From Tanypteryx hageni (taxonomy: Eukaryota > Arthropoda > Insecta > Odonata > Petaluridae): a stretch of 64,000 nt of DNA. The stretch covers positions 9,273,654 through 9,337,653 of the forward strand of contig CM054115.1 in assembly GCA_028673005.1 (NCBI GenBank), read 5' to 3'. Within the stretch, counting starts at the first letter, position 1, and each line of letters starts with the position of its first letter. The position numbers and the translations under genes are program-made. Below, piece by piece: positions 56,331 through 64,000 of the stretch. Below the pieces are notes generated by a model. The model did no database searches, was not told the DNA's origin, and worked only from the letters and a program-made list of their open reading frames with translations.

Positions 56331-57084
56331 TTTATGAAATTTAAAATTTATCAGTGTGAGGTTGGAGACCAGAGTGTGATAAAAAAACAAAAATAATTTG
56401 GCATTTGAGGAAAAGGAACTCATTTGACTTTATGGGTGTTGATTATAAGAAATCTAGCAATTTAACTGGACTCGAGAGGTTTCAGGGTAAGATGGCTGCT
56501 CATTCCATGAGTTTTATACCTAGAGAAAATGTCTTTTATCTGTTTCATAGTACACCATCTTTTTGAACGTTGCGAATAATTGGTTCCGGAAAACTGACAC
56601 GAAATGCAAATTTGCGAAGTGGAAGTCCTATTTTCTCACAGGACGCAATGTAAAAATAGCCGTACGGTTCAGAGTCAACCTAAAAAAATTTACTTTTTAT
56701 CATAAATAATGCAGTTTAACAGAAAATAAAAGAAAATGTAAGAGCAAATGAAAACCCAGCATTACAAGGCGATAACACTTCTTTCGGCAATTGTGCAGTT
56801 AACTCCCAGCACATTTTCGCATTCGATTTTTTGTTCTGTTGTTCATTCCAAGGAAATGCCTTAATTTAAATGGATTAACTACTGAAATGGAATGTTGAGT
56901 ACGTGCTGCACGGATGTTTTCTTGGGTTCTGCAACAAAAATTTCCAAGCTGCAAAAAATACACTAACATCATAAAGTGGTAACATTCCTTTTATTAGCGC
57001 TTTTCATAATTGCTGAAAAGCACTATTATCTTTGTGATGTCTGTCCGTCCATATGCATATATCAGGGAAGAAATGACTTAACCG
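56331..57084. other. No feature recognised
   Basis: PINCH intron; nothing supportable. Confidence 0.4.
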
Positions 57085-57660
57085 ATTTCAACCAAATTTA
57101 GTACATAGAATATTCACGTAAATTAATGACCAAAATGACATATTTGGACCAGATCTACCCAGCAGGGATGCCACAATTGCAAAGTTAATATTTTTGGTAA
57201 TTGTGAATTTGGAAGGAAATGGCTAAACAAATTTCAATGAAATTTCGTATGAAGGAGGCGTGTAACATAAAAAAAACAAAATCAGTATGTTTAGTATAGA
57301 TATAGAAATCAGGGCTGCCACAATACAAGAAATAAAAAACATTATTTTTACACATATTTGTATTGTAATGTCTGCATGAATTTTAGTCAAATTTAATATT
57401 TATAATTTACACACATATGGAAAACCATAATAGCATATTTAAACTGAATGAGTCAAACGGGTGGTGCCACAATTACAAACTAGATTCTTTCACTAATTAT
57501 GGAGTTAGAAGGAATTGGCTGAATGGATTTCAATTAAATTTTGTATATAAGATTTGTACAACATACCATAATGAAATGAAGATGTTTAAAGCAGAGCTAA
57601 AGAGCAGGGCTACCAAAATAAAAAGTAAAATAATAATTCTTTTACATGTAATTCTAGAGA
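57085..57660. repeat. Two diverged tandem units of about 297 bp
   Basis: Matched landmarks: GCCACAATTGCAAA at 57169 and GCCACAATTACAAA at 57466; GAAGGAAATGGCT and GAAGGAATTGGCT; GGGCTGCCACAATACAAG at 57310 and GGGCTACCAAAATAAAAA at 57607. Strongly decayed. Confidence 0.7.
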
Positions 57661-57696
57661 ACTGACAGCATAGATTTTAACCAAATATGATGTATA

Positions 57697-60600
57697 CAGC
57701 GCTGCCTCAACCCATATGGCCGCCAGTGTGCAAAAAAAATTCGCCGCCCACTTCCCCACCCAACTTAATAGTAGATACTGCAGGATACTTTTTAAAATTA
57801 AAAATACTGTATAACACATAGCAAAAATTATTTATTACAGTTCTAAAAGGTGACTTTTCATATTATTAAAATCCTTCTAAAGATGAAAGAGAGAAAAACA
57901 CAATATAGTTTGTCAACAAAAATTGCATTTACATAGAAAAGTTCACAAGGAAGAAAAACTTTTTAAAGTAAAAATGATTTACACTAATATTCTTTATACT
58001 AAACAGAATTAATGATTAGAGTATTAAATCAACACTCATTAACAATTAAATTATATGTTATTTAAGACACTTCACTTTCCTTTATAAGCAGAAAATGTTT
58101 TTATTATGTCATGTGCATTCAACTTGTCAGACAGTTCGTGTTCAATGGATATCATTGCTAAATTTGATAGTCTCTCTTGCGACAATGTCGACCTTAAATA
58201 GTTTTTAATAATTTTGAGTTTTGAAAAACTTCTTTCTCCTGATGCTACAGACAAAGGTAATGTTAGATAAATGCAGATGCCAATGGAAACATTTGGAAAT
58301 GAAGAGATTAAATTATTTTGGAGAATATAGTCCAATACTTCACATGCATCCATTTCATGCTTTACGTAGAGCTTCAATATTTGGAGCTCTCCAAATAATG
58401 ACTAAATCTAAGTCTGATTCGCCTAGACTTTCATCAGTAGCTTGCTATCCAATTCCTTACATTTAGCCAATAGCTTGTTGCCCTTCCGATCATTGAGTTT
58501 TGATATATCATGAAACATGCTCACAATGGTCATTTAAAGTTTGAAATCTTTCTTTCCATGAAAATATAGTCATTTCCAAAATAGTGAAGAAAAAAGTTAT
58601 TTTAAAATTTTTTTGTGGGTCACTAACTTTCATTTTCCTTCCCATCATCAAGTGCGCGCTTCCTAGATCTTCTTCGAACAATACTTGCACGCCGAAATGA
58701 AGGATCAGCTTATACTATATCCGCCATTTCTTTACCTGAAATCAGCACCTCTTGAAATGTTTTATCACTTCTGTATTCTGTGAAATCCTCGGTCAAGTTG
58801 TTCAGGGATTCAACAGCCATTTTTACGTTGAATTTTGGATTCTGCATTAAATTGCTAACAACATTAACTTTGCTTAAAATATCGAACTAAATAAATATGG
58901 AGCATAGAAATTTGTGCGATTTAATTTTTAATGCCAGCGATTTTGCCTGGTTACGTGAATGAAAGTCCTCATCCACAATAATGTCAAATAAAGCATCATA
59001 AATTTCTCCTATTTGATTTCTTAATGGCTTTATGGCTTCAATTCTGCTCTCCCACCTCGTCTCAGGCAAGTGTTTCAGAGTAAGAGATTTCAAATGCTTC
59101 TCCAAAATACTCCACCTATAGCTCAAAGTGGAGAAGAAAACATATAGCTCTTGTAAGTCCACAGTTTCAAAGGAGATTTTAGCCGCAATATTTACGACCA
59201 AATTCAAGGTGTGCGCAGAGCAAGGGACAAAAATGCTCTTGGGTTTTTTCAATATTTTCTGCTTTAACCTTTTCGCTGCTATGGACTTTAAGCTTCTGCG
59301 TCAGCCATGTGCGCAGAGTTCAGTGACCTTGAAGCACCCCTGTGCTGAATACTTTCCCTAGGAGCTCCGCTTCTACGTTCATTCGTTTCTTTTAGTCTCT
59401 TTATATTTTACAAGTTATTTTGTCAATCATTTACATTCATATGGATTATTAACCATCTCGAAAAAATATTTTCATCTTTTTTGTCAATTCTTTTTATTAA
59501 TAGCAAAAGAAAATGAAAGAATCTAAACGCTACTAAAAAAACTTGGTTTGAGAACGGGATGTATTACGTATGAAAGTTGACACAGAACTGAAGATATTTC
59601 TGGCTTTTTTCCATCTGTCTTGGGCCTTTTAGGGCATAGGGGATGAGAAAAGTGATGGCCAAGGGACGAAAAAGGTTTTATGCGGGTGCAAAAAGCCCGG
59701 GGAACGAAGTAGAAGCAGCCTTTTTCTTCGTCCAAGGTTAGACTAAAAACAGCTTGAAAATATATGCCTACACCATCTACAGAGTGCCTAAAACATCTGT
59801 TAGTACCACAAAAATCCACGGCACTTCGTTAGCATCGATACGACTGAACGCGTTTTGAGCAGAGAACGGAAAAGCTTGAAATGCATATATGCGTCATTAG
59901 CAGTCAAGGCACCGCTCTGCCCACCCGCATGTATGTGTCGATAGCAGTAGCGGCTGTGCGCTACCTCGATGCATATATGCGTCGATAGCAGCAAAAGGGT
60001 TAAGCCATTATACTTTCCTCGCATGTTAGCTCCATTACCATACCCTTGCCTGCATAAATTATGTATATCTAGTTTCATTTCTTGCAAGTTATGAAGCAAA
60101 TACTTAGACAAACCTTAGCCAGTTGAGTTGTTACCGGCCAAAAACCCAAGAAGTGTTCATGCACTTCCAATTTGTTGGTACCCAAATCAGTGCTCACAAA
60201 CTGTATTATTATTGCCATTTGCTGGGTATGACTAGCATCAACAGTTGTATCCAGAATTATAGAATAATATTTTGCCTCTCGAGTAAGTTTCAAAATATGT
60301 TCCTTTATGTTCTCTAAAATTAATTAAATTATCTCATTTTGTATTTGATCTCCTAAATAACTTGGCACTTTTTTATGCATCGACTGAGAATTTTGAATTC
60401 TACGTACATGTTCCTCCATAACAGAATCAAACTTAGCAATTATTTCAGCATTTCAAGAAGTTGCCGTTATTGCTGTCATAAAGTTCCTTCGATGATCCTC
60501 TAAATGCAAGGCATTGTCGTGAAAGAAACTGAGTCATGTATACTAACCGCTCAGTAACTTAATGCCAGTATTTTTTTTCAGCATCGTAAATTCTTTGATG

Positions 60601-61297
60601 CGCTGCATCAATCGTGGTTTTGCTTTTTAGGGCAAGAGCAAGATCTGATCATTTTTTATAGTTTTTTATGAGTAATACACTTTTTTCATCTTATTCAAAA
60701 TATGCAACAAATGCTGCCAACCATTATATCCGATCCTATTGCTCAATTTATTTCTTCCATCTCCATATATTTTACAACAGAAACAAAATATTGAATTGAG
60801 TGAAAGAGAATTAGAAGCCAGGATCTATTGACCTTTTCCCTGTTTTTTAATGTGCGCTGGTAATATCCAACACAAAATTTCCTTCCTGAGCTATCTTTGA
60901 GAAAATCTATATCATTTACCTGAATTGGCAAATTTTCTATCAAATAAACTATATCTTATGAACTGATATTTGTTGGCCTTGTTCTAGGATCATTTGATAA
61001 TAATTCTTCCATTCCTTTTTCAACCCCTGGTTCAATCTGAATGTCCTGCGAATTGTTGCCATTCATTACAGAGAAGGGGGAGATTATTTGCATCGCTATC
61101 ATTTGAATTAATTTCGGGACTGCTTCTTTCTGTAGTATTGCTCGTCTCACGAAGTCCGTGCAGTACAGGCTCTTATGGGAGATCTTCCCTCTCTCTCTTT
61201 CCCGTGTATTCTTCCCTATACATCTATCTCTCTCTAAAGCTAGCCTCGCCGCAGCCCCTCTCAATTCATCGAGCCGAGTATTATGATTAAAAATCAC
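57697..61297 (-). pseudogene. hAT element hAT-C with ZMYM-type transposase, split by a MITE
   Basis: The element end CAGCGCTGCCTCAACCC starts at 57697 (flank GATGTATA). Minus-strand transposase pieces run from about 61297 to 58072: NDPRTRPTNIS, GRKFCVGYYQRTLKNREKVN, YYSIILDTTVDASHTQQMAI (catalytic Asp), GYGNGANMRGKYNG, FVPCSAHTLNLVVNIA, and the C-terminal VASGERSFSKLKIIKNYLRS dimerisation block. This is the TTF/ZMYM-like hAT group. Several frameshifts and stops are present. The right end of the element was not found. Confidence 0.88.
59264..60003. mobile_element. piggyBac MITE inside hAT-C
   Basis: TTAA at 59264-59267 and 60000-60003. Ends CCTTTTCGCTGCTATGGAC and, inwards from the right, CCCTTTTGCTGCTATCGAC. 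Repeated subterminal words GCATATATGCGTC and GATAGCAG lie near the right end. 732 bp between the TTAA copies, no transposase. Removing it with one TTAA rejoins the transposase frame without a shift. Confidence 0.92.
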
Positions 61298-62388
61298 ATT
61301 AAAATACTAAATATTGCTCTGTTTTCGTTCTTTTTAAGATTATTTTTTTATTTCGCAGAGAAAATATATTGTTTTATCATACTAAACAATAATCACAATT
61401 TTAAACTGAAAGGAAATCACTCAAAGTTCGTAATAACAAAATAATCTTCGCTGTTTCGGCAGTGAAAACTTCCAAAATACTAAAACTGCGATATCTCTTC
61501 CCCTTTATGTCCAATGTCAGCCAAATTTTTCGTGTTACTGGTCATATGGTTCTAATAGCAGAAAGTTGTTTTATAAGTGATATATGTTTCAATTTTACAC
61601 TTTAAAAAATTAAAAATCATCGCCATCACTCAAATTTCGAAATATGACACGATATTTTCAGTCTCTGGCTAACTTACGTTCTATGATATTAAGATGGTAC
61701 AATGAGTGAATGAAATGATCAGCGATGTTGAAATATTTATTCGGTTTTAATTTTGAGGCGATATGTTGTGCGGTTTGCCTGAAAATGGCTTTAATATCCA
61801 AGAAAATCTTGCGAGAACCCAGCGGGCGGCGCAACGCAAACAGACCACATCTGAAATTTTTCTATTCACCTCAATAACCGTTGAATTATTTGAGATAATG
61901 AGAGGTAAACTGTGAAATTGCTAATATTATAAATGCGAATGTAGTAAGATAAATCACTTATTTGCGGGTATAGATATTCCACGCTCATACGAGCAACATT
62001 CAGAAGAAACGTTAAAAAGAAGAAGAAATTAAATATCTTGTCTTTGAAATGTTCATCAAGTTTTAAAATATTAAGTTGCTTTAGGTTTACAGAAACATCA
62101 TTGAGAATGAAAGCCTGACTCAGAATTTGCAGCATTAAGATCTGGAGGTATTGTTTTAAAACAGCCCGACAAGGGAATACACTTTCCTCCGTGTTTTTAT
62201 CAACGCTGAATTAACTCCCTGGCTTAGTAGTTTTATCGCGAATTTCTAAGCACAACTTCCTATATATTTCGGTGAAATTCGTAGGACGGAAAATGTTTTT
62301 ACTCGGAAAGTTTTTTTTCCGATCTGAATATAATTTGCACAGACACATACATAAGAAACATCATTGAGAATGATGCGCGAAATTATGA
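61298..62388. other. No feature recognised
   Basis: AT-rich; nothing supportable. Confidence 0.4.
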
Positions 62389-62615
62389 AAGCACAAAATA
62401 GGTAATCCCGTATTGTTGCAGGAATATGCCATATTTTGAACATAGTACCTTTCTTTTACTACCTATTCTTATGCATTGTTAATACTTAATAAATGAGCAA
62501 TTGCTGCATGCACAAAATAATCACGTATTGCTGCAAGAATTTGCCATATTTTGATCATATTAACTTTTTTTACTATTCTTATGCATTGTTTTCACTTAAA
62601 TAAATGAGCTATTAT
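62389..62615. repeat. Two tandem units of about 119 bp
   Basis: Both contain GCACAAAATA, CGTATTG(T/C)TGCA(G/A)GAAT, GCCATATTTTGA and TATTCTTATGCATTGTT, ending AATAAATGAGC. Probably the non-coding end of the adjacent transposon. Confidence 0.85.
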
Positions 62616-62658
62616 TACTTGAAAAAGCAGAGGGGGGACCTTGGTCCACTACATACCT

Positions 62659-63990
62659 TTATTCAGAACTATCATCACTCAGGGGTCCCACTCCTTTCAT
62701 AATGCCGCTGCACGATGGTCCTTCTTCAACATGCATTGGCTCCTCTGTAGGGGACGAAGAGTCTTGCGATGATGATGACGAGGAGAGGCGAATAATTAAT
62801 TCATCCACGTCATCTTGCAATACATCTGCTTTCCATAGGTCTTCCTCAACTTGCATTGTATGCTTCACGTACCCTCTTCAGTTCTGAGTTTTCACATTTT
62901 CGTATGCCCTTTTAATTAATTGTCTCATATCCGAAGTCTTAAATGACGCATTATTCATTTTTACGTGATGCTTCACTTGCGCCCACACCATTTTGATGGG
63001 ATTTAATTCGCAATGGTACGGTGGTAATCTAAATACTTCCCGACCCATTGCTTTCGCCATCTCGTCTATCTTGTATTTTTCAAATTTATCCTTCACTTCC
63101 GATACCATAAAAAGTAGCTGCCTCTTGAGAAATGATTCTTCCACTCGAATACCTTTATCCACCAACCAGGATGCAATGTCACTTTTTCGCCAAGTAGTGT
63201 TCGGTATCGCTTCGCATTTTCTTGAGTGATATGAAGCGTTGTCCATAACAATAACGGCCCCTTCCGCGGTATTTGGTAGCAACTTCTGCTCAAACCACTC
63301 TTCGTAGGTTTCACCATCCATCTCATCGTGACAATCTGCAGTATTTTTTTTACATAAAAAAGTGAGTTCCGCGTCTTTCACGAAGCCGTTCTCATTTCCG
63401 GCATGCACCAATGCAAATCGAGGCCCGCGACTCGTCGGCCCTTTAAGTTCTAAGGTAACACCTTTCAAATATGCCTCCCAAGGGGTTCGTATCATTGTGT
63501 CTTTCCATGCCTTACTGACGGTATGCCCAACATTAACCCACGACTCATCCGTGAACACAATTTCTCTCCCTTCTTCCCTGAATTTTTTAATCGAATATAA
63601 ATATCGATGGCGCCACCGAAGTATGTCGTCACGTTCCATTAATAAGCTGTTTTTTCCTCTTCTTTCGTATTTAAAACCAATGTCTTTCAATATTCTATGC
63701 CGAGTCGGCCTTGAGAAATTTGGGAGTGTGTCGTCTGCATTCAAAGCTGCCATTATGGAGTTCAGGGTGGGCGGTATATTTCTAAAAAAGAAACTATGAA
63801 CAACTCGACGAACACCTGATCGTACAACATTGTCGTAGGTGTAGCATCGTGAAGTACGGCGTGTTGTCGTAACTCTCCGTTTGTTCTTTTTCGGCGTCTC
63901 AAAGGGCCCCTTTTGGCCTTCCTTTCTGATTTTGTAGAACACCCAGTTGCTTTGCTCGTTTCCTGAACAGAATCGCTAACATTCATATTC
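62659..63990 (-). pseudogene. Tc1/mariner-superfamily transposase, DD82E (Sailor-like), disabled
   Basis: The main frame (62878-63942) encodes a helix-turn-helix region, IVFTDESWVN (first Asp), VIVMDNASYHS (second Asp), and PYHCELNPIKMVW. From the second Asp to the residue in the catalytic Glu position are 82 residues, far more than the 34-41 usual in this superfamily. That residue is K (AAA at 62992-62994). At 63935-63945 a one-base shift separates the N-terminal VSDSVQETSKATG from FYKIRKEGQKG. A TGA at 62878-62880 is followed in frame by 70 codons of an acidic tail (DLWKADVLQDDVDELIIRLS). The element continues beyond the window. Confidence 0.88.
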
Positions 63991-64000
63991 TCGAGAAGGT

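Noticed and set aside
63362..63799. 145-codon + strand frame
   Set aside because: Antisense to the DD82E transposase, without motifs.
55784..64000. Further PINCH exons (LIM4, LIM5) downstream
   Set aside because: No frame with the expected LIM ligands and splice sites was seen on the + strand.

Overview
The window is a piece of an arthropod-type animal genome. It is AT-rich, full of (TA)n tracts, and packed with transposable elements (TEs), most of them broken and many nested. The only host gene I can support is a run of three coding exons on the + strand (32707-32819, 55176-55368, 55642-55783). They encode part of the LIM-only focal adhesion protein PINCH (LIMS1; steamer duck in flies). Exon 4 carries a 'VKSRPG..AND' segment that I recall from insect PINCH and not from vertebrate LIMS1, which points to an arthropod; I cannot name the species. 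The 5' and 3' exons of the gene lie outside the window. One intron is about 22.4 kb, the next is 273 bp. Almost everything else is TE sequence in or around these introns.

Layout. 1-9100: RTE-type LINE copies (a fragment at 1-526, an old remnant at 2596-4370, a nearly intact 5'-truncated copy at 5827-8558 inserted in a pogo/Tigger transposase), a tRNA-Gly-like pseudogene, and Helitron-like repeat units. 9550-12600: a recurring repeat I call R1, pogo-like ends and unassigned sequence. 12585-17570: two Penelope-like elements (PLE1, PLE2) bordered by (TA)n, with hammerhead-ribozyme-like motifs and large inverted repeats. 18169-31216: piggyBac remnants and termini, a hAT element (hAT-A) inside a Tigger gene, a Tigger MITE with a triple 93-bp tandem repeat, LINE remnants, and PLE3. 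31668-33100: mariner and PLE4 remnants, PINCH exon 2, and a hAT MITE. 33687-43990: a piggyBac transposase with its catalytic triad, hAT pieces, R1 copies, Helitron-like units, and a CR1/L2-type LINE with a 2A-like motif inserted in another piggyBac.

45181-54930 is a nested stack. An inverted-repeat element contains a hAT element (hAT-B, 16-bp terminal inverted repeats, 8-bp target duplication). hAT-B in turn contains at least three pogo-type elements, a PLE fragment and an R1 copy. 55176-56330: PINCH exons 3 and 4 and another R1 copy. 57697-61297: a ZMYM-type hAT transposase split by a TTAA-flanked piggyBac MITE whose removal restores the frame. 62659-64000: a Tc1/mariner-superfamily transposase whose D-to-E spacing is 82 residues (DD82E, as described for the Sailor family), with the catalytic E changed to K, an internal TGA and a frameshift.

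I see no host operon, no CRISPR array and no clear new defence system. The most notable signals are the hammerhead-like motifs recurring in five different PLE families, the palindromic and inverted PLE ends, the datable nesting, and the disabled DD82E transposase. All calls come from reading the sequence and remembered family features; no database search was run.
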